A stretch of DNA of 9,268 nt from Sulfurimonadaceae bacterium (GCA_028685945.1 JAQUCZ010000023.1:1-9268), one strand, 5' to 3'. Shown: positions 1 through 6,659, counted from the first letter of the stretch. Notes: a model not told the origin generated them from the sequence alone. Numbers and translations: made by a program.

Positions 1-38
1 TTTAAAAAAGATGAAAGGACGTAAAATCTTTTTTGAGT

Positions 39-54
39 CTTAGCCAAAGCTAAG
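39..54 (+). repeat. Short hairpin CTTAGC-caaa-GCTAAG
   Basis: A 6-bp perfect stem (39-44 with 49-54) closes a 4-nt loop. The segment 41-58 matches the reverse complement of 140-157 at 17 of 18 positions, so it is an inverted copy of the core of the larger hairpin. Segment 39-47 can also pair with 206-214, including one G-T wobble, which would exclude the local hairpin. Confidence 0.55.
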
Positions 55-87
55 GCGATAAAAAGTTTTATGGCATGTCGCTTTTTT

Positions 88-218
88 AAACCCTCCCGTA
101 GGGCTTTACAAAGAGATCCACACTCGGTGTTGCCCCTTTTCGCCTTAGCTTCGGCTAGGGCTTCAAAGGGTCGCCTTGATTGTGAACCTCTTTGTAAAGC
201 TGAAGTTGGCTAGGGTTT
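88..218 (+). repeat. Long nested inverted repeat with a UUCG-capped core
   Basis: Four nested complementary pairs are readable: AAACCCT (88-94) with AGGGTTT (212-218); a perfect 13-bp pair 103-115 with 188-200; CCCTTT (134-139) with AAAGGG (165-170); and a 7-bp stem, one G-T wobble, 143-149 with 154-160, closed by a TTCG tetraloop. Together they could fold into one rod of about 130 nt. The 3' arm ends GGCTAGGGTTTTT (208-220), which resembles a terminator. It could be a terminator of an upstream gene, a structured RNA or an intergenic palindromic repeat. The pairing is seen; a function is not. Confidence 0.6.
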
Positions 219-326
219 TTAGATGTGCCCTTAAGTTAAGCTTACACTAAAACACATATCTTCTAATTAAGAGTAAAATTATCCGATTTCAAATATACTT
301 CCCGCACAACTTAAAAAAAACAAAAA

Positions 327-332
327 AAGGAG
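327..332 (+). promoter_or_regulatory. Strong ribosome-binding site of tpx
   Basis: AAGGAG lies 5 nt before the ATG at 338. It is the strongest Shine-Dalgarno in the left half and fits an abundant antioxidant protein. Confidence 0.8.
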
Positions 333-337
333 CCAAA

Positions 338-841
338 ATGGCAACTACAAAATTCAAGGGTACAGACGTAGAACTTTTAGGAAACCAAGTAAACGTAGGT
401 GATAAAGCGCCTGAAGTTACTGTAGTAAATTCAGCTGGTTTGGCTGACGTAGTAGTGGGTGGAGCACAAGGTGTTAAACAACTTATCATCGTTGTTCCTT
501 CATTGGATACAGGTGTATGTGCTACTGAAACTCGTAACTTCAACGCAAAAGCTGCGAACTTAGAGGGTGTTAAAACTACCGTTGTTTCTATGGACTTACC
601 TTTTGCTGCAGGACGTTTTTGTTCAGCTGAGGGGATCGATAAATTAACTGTTGCTTCAGACTTCAGAAACAAAGATTTCGCTAACGCATACGGTGTATTA
701 CTCGGCGGTTCAGTACTTGCTGGTGTTACCTGTCGTGCTATCTTCGTTGTAAACGAAGAAGGTATCGTAACATACAAAGAGATCGTTCCTGAGATCACTG
801 AAGAGCCACAATACGAAGCTGCTCTTAACGCTGTAAAATAG
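338..841 (+). CDS. tpx: Thiol peroxidase Tpx (atypical 2-Cys peroxiredoxin)
   Basis: This encodes a 167-residue peroxiredoxin that reduces hydrogen peroxide and organic peroxides with electrons from thioredoxin. The family signature PSLDTGVCATETRNFN (54-69) carries the peroxidatic cysteine C61 with T58 in the active site, and C95 in RFCSAEG is the resolving cysteine. Both fall at the E. coli Tpx positions, and E. coli Tpx is 168 residues. R133 fits the conserved active-site arginine; C132 next to it is an extra cysteine. There is no signal peptide, although family members may be cytoplasmic or periplasmic. The start is supported by AAGGAG 5 nt upstream. The gene appears monocistronic, with a hairpin after the stop. 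The AT-ending, regular codon choice suggests high expression. Confidence 0.97.
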   Translation: MATTKFKGTDVELLGNQVNVGDKAPEVTVVNSAGLADVVVGGAQGVKQLIIVVPSLDTGVCATETRNFNAKAANLEGVKTTVVSMDLPFAAGRFCSAEGIDKLTVASDFRNKDFANAYGVLLGGSVLAGVTCRAIFVVNEEGIVTYKEIVPEITEEPQYEAALNAVK

Positions 842-870
842 TCATTTTCTCCTCCTAGATAAAATTTCAC

Positions 871-894
871 GAGCCGCTCCATTGCGGACGGCTC
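871..894 (+). terminator. Weak hairpin terminator candidate after tpx
   Basis: GAGCCG (871-876) pairs with CGGCTC (889-894). An alternative inner stem CCGC (874-877) with GCGG (884-887) competes with it. No U-tract follows on the plus strand, so it is either a weak terminator or a 3'-end stabiliser. On the minus strand the hairpin is followed by an A/T-rich stretch, but no gene there needs it. Confidence 0.35.
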
Positions 895-1015
895 ACAAAG
901 CAAGTGTAACTTGTTTCTTCTCTCCTTCTTGTGTTGTAAGAGGCGCTAAAAACAATTCCCGAATTTTAGTTTGCCTCTTGTGACCTTTACCATCAAGATA
1001 CTTTATCCCAATATC

Positions 1016-1024
1016 TGCTATAAT
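1016..1024 (+). promoter_or_regulatory. Extended -10 promoter of the outer-membrane protein gene
   Basis: TGCTATAAT is a perfect TGn plus TATAAT. No -35 is recognisable, as is typical of Campylobacterota sigma-70 promoters. It lies 28 nt before the ATG at 1052, so the expected leader is about 20 nt. It also falls inside a longer in-frame extension that starts at 971, which argues that translation starts at 1052. Confidence 0.65.
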
Positions 1025-1051
1025 CGTTCCAATCAAATGAGGGAGTTTTCT

Positions 1052-1801
1052 ATGAAAAAAATAATCAAAAGTATGGCATGTGCGCTTATTTTGGCAGCTA
1101 CGGCGCAAGCGGATTTCGTGCGGGTAGAACTCGGTGCGGGTGCTTGGATGCAAGAGCCAAAAGGCGGCATTACGGCAGATGGCAGCGGTTTTACGGGGAG
1201 TGATCTCTCAAAAGAGGATAGCAGTACCAAAGGGTATGCATGGATCTTAGTGAAACATTTTGTTCCCGTAGTGCCTAATCTGCGCCTTGAGTATGCAGAG
1301 GTGAGCAACGAGGGTATTGCAAGCGGAACCTTTAAAGATTTTACTGCAAGTACGTCGCCTTCAAGCTTAGAGATGAAGCAGTATGATGTGATCCCTTACT
1401 ACAACCTTTTGGACAACACGGCGTGGATCACTCTTGATGTGGGGCTTGATATTAAAGTGATGGATACTACGTACGAGGTGCAAAACGTAACGGGTTATAC
1501 GAGTGCAAACTACACCGAATCAAAAACCCTCGCGCTGCCTCTTGGCTACGTACGCGGACGCGTTCAAATCCCTACAACCGACATCGGCATAGAGGCGGAC
1601 GTGAAATATGTAAGCTACAGCGATTCGACCGCTTATGATGTGCGTGCGAAAGTCGATTACACCTTTGATATTACGCCGCTGATCCAGCCTGCGATCGAAG
1701 TGGGATACCGCATGCAAAAATACGAAGTGGACGAACTCTCCGATATTAAGCTTGATTTGGAGTTTGCAGGATTCTACGCGGGAGCGATGCTGCGCTTTTA
1801 G
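1052..1801 (+). CDS. Putative outer-membrane beta-barrel protein (TIGR04219-like)
   Basis: This is a 249-residue exported protein. Residues 1-20 form a signal peptide (MKKIIKSMACALILAATAQA) with an AQA cleavage site. The mature part begins DFVRVELGAG and alternates polar and hydrophobic residues in strand-like stretches, for example DVRAKVDYTF and PAIEVGYRMQ. The last residue is F in GAMLRF, as expected for a BAM-recognised barrel. The start motif, the DVKYVSYSD segment and the overall length resemble what I recall of the TIGR04219 outer-membrane family; that assignment is from memory and its function is unknown. ATG 1052 is chosen over the upstream in-frame ATG at 971 because GGGAG (1041-1045) sits 6 nt before it, the signal peptide starts there, and a promoter lies between the two. 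The gene converges with murB. Confidence 0.85.
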   Translation: MKKIIKSMACALILAATAQADFVRVELGAGAWMQEPKGGITADGSGFTGSDLSKEDSSTKGYAWILVKHFVPVVPNLRLEYAEVSNEGIASGTFKDFTASTSPSSLEMKQYDVIPYYNLLDNTAWITLDVGLDIKVMDTTYEVQNVTGYTSANYTESKTLALPLGYVRGRVQIPTTDIGIEADVKYVSYSDSTAYDVRAKVDYTFDITPLIQPAIEVGYRMQKYEVDELSDIKLDLEFAGFYAGAMLRF

Positions 1802-1841
1802 CACATCAAGTTTAGGATGATGGAAAGTTATAGATTCCCTC

Positions 1842-1862
1842 ATTCCGAACTTGATTCGGAAT
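1842..1862. terminator. Palindrome between convergent omp and murB genes
   Basis: ATTCCGAA (1842-1849) and TTCGGAAT (1855-1862) form an 8-bp perfect stem with a 5-nt loop. It is placed where a bidirectional terminator would be expected, between the stop codons of two convergent genes. The downstream T-run is only GTTTT (1871-1875), so it is not a textbook intrinsic terminator. AGATTCC (1832-1838) can instead pair with GGAATCT (1858-1864), giving an alternative fold. Confidence 0.45.
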
Positions 1863-1873
1863 CTCTTGGTGTT

Positions 1874-2689
1874 TTATCCCCTTTTTAAGGGTGAAGAAGC
1901 CTCAAAATACCCTTGTTCCAAAACCTCTATCTCACACTCAAGCCAAATCCCAAACTCTTCGTACACCCTTTTTTGCGCCTCTTGCATCAAAAACAGCGCG
2001 TCGCCAAAAGCACCGCCGCCGTGGTTGACCAAAAAGTTGGCATGTACCGAGCTAAACTCCATCGCCCCGCGGCGTTTCCCTTTAAGCCCTACCGCTTCTA
2101 TGAGCCGCCCAGCATAATCTCCCTGCGGATTTTTAAAGCAGCTTCCCGCACTCGGCGTGCTCGGCTGGTTGGCGCGCATCTTGTGAAACATTGCAACCAA
2201 AGCGGGGTCAAACCCTTCGCTAACGCTAAACGAGGCTTGTAAAACGGGGTCGGCTATGTCGGTGGTTCTGTAGCCGTAGCGGATCTGCTCTTTTGGGACA
2301 ACCCCTTGGCATGTGGTGATTGTGAGAAGTTTGGTAAATATCTCCCACTCTTTAAGCCCCGCGTTCATCTTCACGATCCCCCCTAAAGTTCCGGGAAGAT
2401 GGGAGAGAAACTCTAATCCCGTGAGGTTGTTTTTTTTGCAAAACGAGGCGATTTTTCCCGAGGGGGTTGCGGCACCGATTCGTAAAATGTTTTCTTCAAG
2501 CTCGATAAAATCGTACTTTTTGCTAAGCATCATAAGCGGCGGAGGGTTATCCCCTATAAGGATATTGTTGCATGCGCCTATGAGATAGGCATCTTTGGGG
2601 TAGTCGCACCCCTCGATGATGAAAACCTCGTGTGCACCTCCTAGTTTCATGGAGGAGAATTTGGAAAAGTTGATCGTTTTTGTCGCCAT
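1874..2689 (-). CDS. murB: UDP-N-acetylenolpyruvoylglucosamine reductase MurB
   Basis: This cytoplasmic FAD enzyme uses NADPH to reduce UDP-GlcNAc-enolpyruvate to UDP-MurNAc, the second committed step of peptidoglycan precursor synthesis. It has 271 residues, the short form I recall for Campylobacterota (about 255-270). The FAD-binding part includes IGDNPPPL (45-52) and LPGTLGGIVKMNAG (98-111). YGYR (138-141) carries the conserved Tyr/Arg, AGSCFKNP (181-188) the catalytic proton-donor serine S183, and ECEIEVL near the C-terminus the conserved acidic residue, probably E253. The last dozen residues after this motif look like a variable tail. The start codon overlaps the fliQ stop by one base (TAATG) and has no clear Shine-Dalgarno, so translation probably re-initiates from fliQ. 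It is the last gene of the mqnD-fliQ-murB operon. Confidence 0.96.
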   Translation of the reverse strand: MATKTINFSKFSSMKLGGAHEVFIIEGCDYPKDAYLIGACNNILIGDNPPPLMMLSKKYDFIELEENILRIGAATPSGKIASFCKKNNLTGLEFLSHLPGTLGGIVKMNAGLKEWEIFTKLLTITTCQGVVPKEQIRYGYRTTDIADPVLQASFSVSEGFDPALVAMFHKMRANQPSTPSAGSCFKNPQGDYAGRLIEAVGLKGKRRGAMEFSSVHANFLVNHGGGAFGDALFLMQEAQKRVYEEFGIWLECEIEVLEQGYFEASSPLKRG

Positions 2690-2958
2690 TATTCGATGAA
2701 AGTGGGGATCATGTTAAATATCTCCACCGAAAAGTCGGTCATGGAGTTGAGCATCCACGGCATCGTGAGGATGATGACGATCACGACCCCGATGATCTTA
2801 GGGATGAAAGAGAGGGTCATTTCGTTGATTTGGGTGGTTGCTTGAAAGATGCTTACCGCTAGACCCAAAAGCATCCCCGTAAGCAGACCGGGAAGCGCCA
2901 AAAGCAAAGCGATCTTAAAAGTTTCTACGCCGAGTGCAACAAGTTTTGCTTCCATCAT
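2689..2958 (-). CDS. fliQ: Flagellar type III export apparatus protein FliQ
   Basis: This 89-residue inner-membrane protein forms part of the FliP/FliQ/FliR export gate of the flagellar type III secretion system. It has the family length and two hydrophobic helices (about residues 14-38 and 54-70). The conserved stretch AVSIFQATTQINEMTLSFIP (34-53) lies between and within them, followed by PWM. Two ATG codons are adjacent (2956-2958 and 2953-2955). AGGAG (2962-2966) lies 3 nt before the first and 6 nt before the second, so the second may be the true start, giving 88 residues. The Shine-Dalgarno overlaps the TAG stop of mqnD. Its neighbours are not flagellar genes, which is common for dispersed flagellar loci in this phylum. 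Confidence 0.96.
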   Translation of the reverse strand: MMEAKLVALGVETFKIALLLALPGLLTGMLLGLAVSIFQATTQINEMTLSFIPKIIGVVIVIILTMPWMLNSMTDFSVEIFNMIPTFIE

Positions 2959-2961
2959 TTT

Positions 2962-2966
2962 CTCCT
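2962..2966 (-). promoter_or_regulatory. fliQ ribosome-binding site overlapping the mqnD stop
   Basis: On the minus strand the sequence reads TTAGGAGAAAATGATG. The TAG stop of mqnD (2965-2967) shares bases with AGGAG, so a ribosome ending mqnD is already at the fliQ start. This indicates coupled expression. Confidence 0.7.
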
Positions 2967-3858
2967 AAGAAAATCTAAGTTCATTATACTCAGCAGGTAT
3001 GAGATAATCTTCGACTTTAACAAGTGTATCGTAAAAACCGTGAGCAAAGCCGAGTTCATAAAGTTTGTCGATCGCCTTGTATTGTAAAGGGCTCAGCTCG
3101 ACAGAGTCGTCGTTGGCGTAAAGTTCGAGATATTTCTCCAACGTGGGTGCGTCGATGCGCACAAGATTGCGTTCAAGAAGCATTTGAGAGAGGCGCTCTT
3201 TGTGCTCCCGTGCAACGCGTACCGCTTTTGTAAGGGTCTCTTCGTACGCTATTGCCTTGGTCAAGGGAAGAGAGCGGCGGATCGCCATGCCGCCAAGGGG
3301 CAGAGGGAGACCGCCGCCTGAGAGTTCTTGCCAGATATCCCACATCTCACGCTCCACCTCAAGCGCATCGTCGTACGTTAAGATAGATTCGTGGATCAGC
3401 ACCCCCGCATCGACCGTGCCGTTTAAAACCGCCTCTTCGATCTCCAAAAAGTTCATGTAGGTGATGCGGGCATCGGGGTAGGCGATGCGAAAGAGCATCG
3501 CGTTGGTGGTATGTTTGCCGCTGAGCGCCACTTTGAAATTACGTTTAAGCTTGCTTCCCTTTTTTTTGATGATCTTAGGGCCGTACCCCTCTCCAAAACT
3601 CACCGCCGTACGCAGCGGGGCGTAATCTTCTCGTATGTGTGGATAAAGCGCAAAGCTGATCGCTACGATGTCGTAGGCACCTTCTAAGGCATCTTCGTTG
3701 AGGGTTTGGATATCCTTGGCGATGTTATCAAACGCAACGTTTGGCATGTCGACCCATCCGAATTTGATGGCGTAGTACATAAAAATATCGTCCGCGTCGG
3801 GAGAGTGTGCTATGAGAGTTTTTTTCAAATCTAGATCCGTTTGTAAACAAATTGGCAT
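2965..3858 (-). CDS. mqnD: 1,4-dihydroxy-6-naphthoate synthase MqnD (futalosine menaquinone pathway)
   Basis: This belongs to the MqnA/MqnD family, which has a periplasmic-binding-protein-like fold. MqnD converts cyclic dehypoxanthinyl futalosine to 1,4-dihydroxy-6-naphthoate in menaquinone synthesis. Visible marks are HSPDADDIFMYYAI (18-31, the position of SPCPNDTF in classical MqnD), GKHTT (114-118), DAGVLIHE (150-157) with H156 as the probable catalytic histidine, and LPLPLGG (184-190). DAGVLIHE followed by the proline/glycine loop favours MqnD over MqnA. It has 297 residues, slightly longer than usual. No Shine-Dalgarno precedes the ATG at 3858, and similarity seems to begin near residue 12. 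A TTG at residue 11 (3826-3828), with GGA some 6 nt upstream, is a plausible alternative start. It is first in the operon. Confidence 0.88.
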   Translation of the reverse strand: MPICLQTDLDLKKTLIAHSPDADDIFMYYAIKFGWVDMPNVAFDNIAKDIQTLNEDALEGAYDIVAISFALYPHIREDYAPLRTAVSFGEGYGPKIIKKKGSKLKRNFKVALSGKHTTNAMLFRIAYPDARITYMNFLEIEEAVLNGTVDAGVLIHESILTYDDALEVEREMWDIWQELSGGGLPLPLGGMAIRRSLPLTKAIAYEETLTKAVRVAREHKERLSQMLLERNLVRIDAPTLEKYLELYANDDSVELSPLQYKAIDKLYELGFAHGFYDTLVKVEDYLIPAEYNELRFS

Positions 3859-4038
3859 GTGCCGTAAAAAAATAATCTACATTTTAACCAATTCAGGATA
3901 AAATTTCACCCTTATTTCTCTTGATGCTTCGTGCGAAAGATGCAATAACAAGAAAAAAATATGACAATTTGAAATATTTTTAATCCTTCTTGAGAAAATG
4001 TCATACAATGGTCGAAAATCAACATAAGTGAGCCGAAC
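3859..4038. promoter_or_regulatory. Divergent promoter region between mqnD and recA
   Basis: These 180 AT-rich bases drive two transcripts. On the plus strand, TACAAT (4004-4009) is a likely -10 for recA, about 30 nt before its ATG; GGATAAAATTTCAC (3896-3909) contains a second possible -10. On the minus strand, TTAAAAT-like sequence near 3883-3889 could serve mqnD. No -35 elements are convincing and I see no LexA-type palindrome. That fits the absence of a classical SOS regulon in this phylum (general knowledge). Confidence 0.45.
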
Positions 4039-5079
4039 ATGGACGCGAATAAACAAAAATCATTAGACTTAGCGATGAAGCAGATCGACAAGACCTTTGG
4101 AAAAGGTGCGCTTATGCGCTTGGGCGATAAAGAGATTATGCCTATCGAAGCGATCAGTACGGGTTCTTTGGGATTAGACCTTGCCCTTGGGATAGGCGGG
4201 GTACCTAAAGGGAGAATTATCGAGGTATACGGACCCGAGAGTTCGGGGAAAACTACTTTGGCGCTTCAGATTACGGCAGAGTGTCAAAAAGAGGGGGGCG
4301 TGTGTGCATTTATCGATGCCGAACACGCGCTTGACGTTGCCTATGCGAAAAACCTCGGCGTCGACGTCGACAATCTGTTGGTTTCCCAACCCGATTACGG
4401 CGAACAAGCGCTTGATATCGTAGAGACTATCGCACGAAGCGGCGCGGTTGATCTTATCGTCATCGACTCGGTAGCGGCATTGACTCCAAAGTCAGAGATA
4501 GAGGGGGAGATGTCGGATCAAAACGTGGGTGTACAGGCACGTTTGATGTCCAAAGCGCTTCGTAAACTTACGGGTATTTTGCATAAAATGAACTGTACGG
4601 TTATTTTCATCAACCAAATTCGTATGAAGATAGGGATGATGGGGTACGGTTCTCCCGAAACAACGACGGGAGGAAACGCGCTTAAATTTTACGCTTCTGT
4701 GCGTATCGACGTACGCCGCGTCGCTTCGCTCAAACAAGGGGAAAGCCAAATCGGTAACCGCGTTAAAGCAAAAGTGATAAAAAATAAGGTAGCGCCTCCG
4801 TTTCGTCAAGCAGAGTTTGATATAATGTTCGGAGAGGGAATCTCGAAAGAGGGTGAGCTCGTCGATTACGGGGTGAAACTCGATATTATCGATAAAAGCG
4901 GCGCGTGGTTCTCGTATGAGGATACAAAACTCGGACAAGGGCGCGAAAACGTTAAGGCAAAATTTAAAGAAGAACCTGCTCTTGCAAAAGAGGTAGAGGA
5001 TAAAATAAAATCGGCAATGGGAATAAGCAACCTTATCACGATGGATGCATCGGATATGGAAGATGTTGTCGACGATTAA
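4039..5079 (+). CDS. recA: Recombinase RecA
   Basis: This is an ATP-dependent strand-exchange protein for homologous recombination and repair, 346 residues long, the normal size. Walker A is GPESSGKT (65-72) with K71. FIDAEHALD (91-99) holds the catalytic glutamate E95. Walker B is LIVIDSVAAL (139-148). Loop L1 is around EGEMSDQNVGVQARLMS (155-171), and loop L2 lies around 194-210, including GMMGYGSPETTTGGN. The C-terminal domain ends in an acidic tail (DASDMEDVVDD), which in RecA proteins restrains DNA binding. The Shine-Dalgarno is weak (GTGAG, 4027-4031). eno follows in the same direction 26 nt after the stop, so the two are probably co-transcribed. Nothing looks truncated. Confidence 0.99.
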   Translation: MDANKQKSLDLAMKQIDKTFGKGALMRLGDKEIMPIEAISTGSLGLDLALGIGGVPKGRIIEVYGPESSGKTTLALQITAECQKEGGVCAFIDAEHALDVAYAKNLGVDVDNLLVSQPDYGEQALDIVETIARSGAVDLIVIDSVAALTPKSEIEGEMSDQNVGVQARLMSKALRKLTGILHKMNCTVIFINQIRMKIGMMGYGSPETTTGGNALKFYASVRIDVRRVASLKQGESQIGNRVKAKVIKNKVAPPFRQAEFDIMFGEGISKEGELVDYGVKLDIIDKSGAWFSYEDTKLGQGRENVKAKFKEEPALAKEVEDKIKSAMGISNLITMDASDMEDVVDD

Positions 5080-5093
5080 TTAATTTTAAAATA

Positions 5094-5099
5094 AAGGTG
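5094..5099 (+). promoter_or_regulatory. Ribosome-binding site deciding the eno start
   Basis: AAGGTG contains the in-frame GTG at 5097. Its distance of 6 nt to ATG 5106 argues that GTG is part of the ribosome-binding site rather than the initiator. The same AAGGTGA element precedes the lipoprotein gene at 7452. Confidence 0.6.
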
Positions 5100-5105
5100 A
5101 AAAGA

Positions 5106-6371
5106 ATGTTTATAGATAATGTAAGTGCAATTGAAGTGATGGATTCAAGAGGGAATCCGACGGTAAAAGCAACGGTAACTCTCAGCGACGGAACAACGGC
5201 AAGTGCTATCGTACCAAGCGGTGCGAGTACGGGAAAACGCGAGGCGTTGGAGCTTCGTGACGGCGGAGAGAGATACATGGGCAAAGGTGTTTTGCAAGCT
5301 GTTGAAAACGTAAACTCTCAGATTGCAGATGTACTTATCGGACATTCTCCCTATAACCAAGCGATCATTGATGCAACGATGAAGGAACTTGACGGTACGG
5401 AAAACTATTCAAATCTCGGTGCGAACGCTGTTTTGGGTGTTTCTATGGCAGTTGCGCGTGCAGCGGCACAAAGCCTCAAGGTACCTCTTTATCGCTATTT
5501 AGGCGGCGCTAATGCTATGGTGATGCCTACGCCGATGCTTAACATCATCAACGGCGGAAGCCATGCGGACAACTCGGTAGATTTTCAAGAATATATGATC
5601 ATGCCTATCGGTTTTAACGACTTTGCACAAGCACTTCAAGCAAGTGCGGAAGTTTACCACAACCTCAAGTCTATTTTAAAAGCAAAAAAACACAATACAG
5701 CACTCGGTGACGAGGGTGGTTTTGCACCGGATTTAAGCTCAAACGAAGAGCCGATCCAAGTGATTATGGAAGCGATCGCCAAAGCAGGCTATAAAGCGGG
5801 GGAGCAGATCGCGATCGCGCTTGACGTTGCGGCATCGGAACTCGTATGCGAGGGCGGTTATAGACTCGATAGCGAAAACAGAACGGTAACGAGCGAGCAG
5901 CTTGTAGAGTATTACGTAGACCTTTGTTCAAAATATCCTATCGTGTCGATCGAGGACGGTTTAAGCGAAGACGATTGGGCAGGATGGAAAATCCTTACGG
6001 AAAAACTTGGCGATAAAGTGCAATTGGTCGGAGACGACTTGTTTGTTACAAACGCTTCCATCTTAAACGAGGGGATCCAAAAAGGGATCGCAAATGCTAT
6101 CCTTATTAAGCCTAATCAGATCGGTTCGGTAAGCGAAACGATGCAAACGGTACGTTTAGCGCAAAGAAACGGCTATAAATGTATTATGTCGCACCGTTCA
6201 GGTGAGAGCGAAGATGCGTTTATTGCAGATTTTGCAGTAGCGCTCAACTGCGGCGAGATCAAAACAGGTTCTACGGCGCGCGGCGAGAGAACGGCTAAAT
6301 ACAACCGTCTTTTAGAGATCGAAAACGAAGTGTTGTACGGCGAGTATTTAGGTTCGGCTCTTTTTAACTAA
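5106..6371 (+). CDS. eno: Enolase
   Basis: Enolase interconverts 2-phosphoglycerate and phosphoenolpyruvate in glycolysis and gluconeogenesis. The protein has 421 residues from ATG 5106. Catalytic residues are E203 in GDEGGFAP and K335 in ILIKPNQIG. Magnesium ligands are D240 (ALDVAASE), E283 (SIEDGL) and D310 (VGDDLF). SHRSGESED (362-370) is the family signature, with serine where threonine is usual. An in-frame GTG at 5097 would add three residues, but it lies inside the Shine-Dalgarno AAGGTG (5094-5099), which is spaced 6 nt from ATG 5106, so ATG is the better start. It sits between recA and a small FtsB-like gene 8 nt downstream. Confidence 0.98.
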   Translation: MFIDNVSAIEVMDSRGNPTVKATVTLSDGTTASAIVPSGASTGKREALELRDGGERYMGKGVLQAVENVNSQIADVLIGHSPYNQAIIDATMKELDGTENYSNLGANAVLGVSMAVARAAAQSLKVPLYRYLGGANAMVMPTPMLNIINGGSHADNSVDFQEYMIMPIGFNDFAQALQASAEVYHNLKSILKAKKHNTALGDEGGFAPDLSSNEEPIQVIMEAIAKAGYKAGEQIAIALDVAASELVCEGGYRLDSENRTVTSEQLVEYYVDLCSKYPIVSIEDGLSEDDWAGWKILTEKLGDKVQLVGDDLFVTNASILNEGIQKGIANAILIKPNQIGSVSETMQTVRLAQRNGYKCIMSHRSGESEDAFIADFAVALNCGEIKTGSTARGERTAKYNRLLEIENEVLYGEYLGSALFN

Positions 6372-6379
6372 GAACAAGT

Positions 6380-6658
6380 ATGGAAAACGAAGAACTCTAT
6401 GAAGAGATAGATAAATCCCAAAGCGTCACGCAAAGATATTTGGGACTTTCCATCGGGAAATTTTTATTTCTTCTTGGAGTGGTACTTTTTTTAGGGGTGT
6501 ATATCGGCATACTTCTTTACGGTACAAACTCCGTTGAAGTTCTTTTGGGGCTTGAAGATTACGAGACTTTTTTACAAGATGAGATTGTGCGTTTAAAAAA
6601 CGAAAATGCGATGCTTCAAAAAGAGTATTTCGAGCTCAAAGAGATTTCTGCGAAATAA
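6380..6658 (+). CDS. FtsB/DivIC-like membrane coiled-coil protein (putative division protein)
   Basis: This 92-residue bitopic membrane protein has an acidic N-terminus (MENEELYEEIDKSQ), one transmembrane helix (about 26-48) and a periplasmic coiled coil (about 60-90). The coiled coil shows leucine/asparagine heptads such as EIVRLKNENAMLQKEYFELK. This layout and spacing match septum-formation initiators (FtsB/DivIC), which bridge FtsL and FtsQ in the divisome. From memory, Campylobacter and Helicobacter carry a similar small gene after eno. The start is 8 nt after the eno stop with a poor Shine-Dalgarno (AAGAA), suggesting coupling. Sequence similarity in this family is low, so the division role is inferred from architecture; another small coiled-coil membrane protein is possible. 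Confidence 0.75.
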   Translation: MENEELYEEIDKSQSVTQRYLGLSIGKFLFLLGVVLFLGVYIGILLYGTNSVEVLLGLEDYETFLQDEIVRLKNENAMLQKEYFELKEISAK

Positions 6659-6659
6659 C

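Larger units (their letters stand above)
1..337. other. Gene-free region with nested palindromes, then the tpx leader
   Basis: I see no credible coding sequence on either strand. Positions 39-218 are dense in inverted repeats, listed separately. Positions 219-337 are AT-rich and contain the tpx leader, with possible -10 hexamers TAAAAT (274-279) and TATACT (294-299); neither has a convincing -35. A strong Shine-Dalgarno AAGGAG (327-332) lies 5 nt before the tpx ATG. Any gene upstream of this region is outside the window, so whether the hairpins end an upstream transcript or belong to an independent RNA cannot be decided here. Confidence 0.6.

Noticed and set aside
1..240. Possible tRNA, rRNA tail or CRISPR in the palindromic region
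   Set aside because: There is no cloverleaf with a T-arm GTTCGA-type motif, no recognisable 5S or 23S end, and no direct repeats with regular spacers; the repeats are inverted.
289..903. Long open frame antisense to tpx (204 codons)
   Set aside because: It is a mirror of the tpx coding sequence. It has no Shine-Dalgarno, its composition is serine/threonine-rich and it matches no family I recognise; the sense strand is clearly tpx.
971..1051. N-terminal extension of the outer-membrane protein gene from ATG 971
   Set aside because: The extension would bury the signal peptide and contains the promoter TGCTATAAT. The Shine-Dalgarno is at 1041-1045.
893..1153. Minus-strand frame of 86 codons between tpx and the outer-membrane gene
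   Set aside because: It overlaps the outer-membrane gene's promoter and signal peptide. It has no ribosome-binding site and no recognisable protein features.
1878..1890. CCCTT-TTT-AAGGG hairpin at the end of murB
   Set aside because: It lies within the last codons of murB and is not followed by a T-run on the minus strand, so I do not call it a terminator.
3859..4038. Possible SOS (LexA) box upstream of recA
   Set aside because: I found no CTG-N10-CAG or GAAC-N4-GTTC palindrome. The phylum generally lacks LexA.
4492..4938. Antisense open frame inside recA
   Set aside because: It lies entirely within recA, whose motifs are intact. It has no initiation signals.
5811..5821. GCGATCGC-like palindrome in eno
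   Set aside because: It appears essentially once and is explained by the Ile-Ala codons; there is no HIP1-like enrichment.
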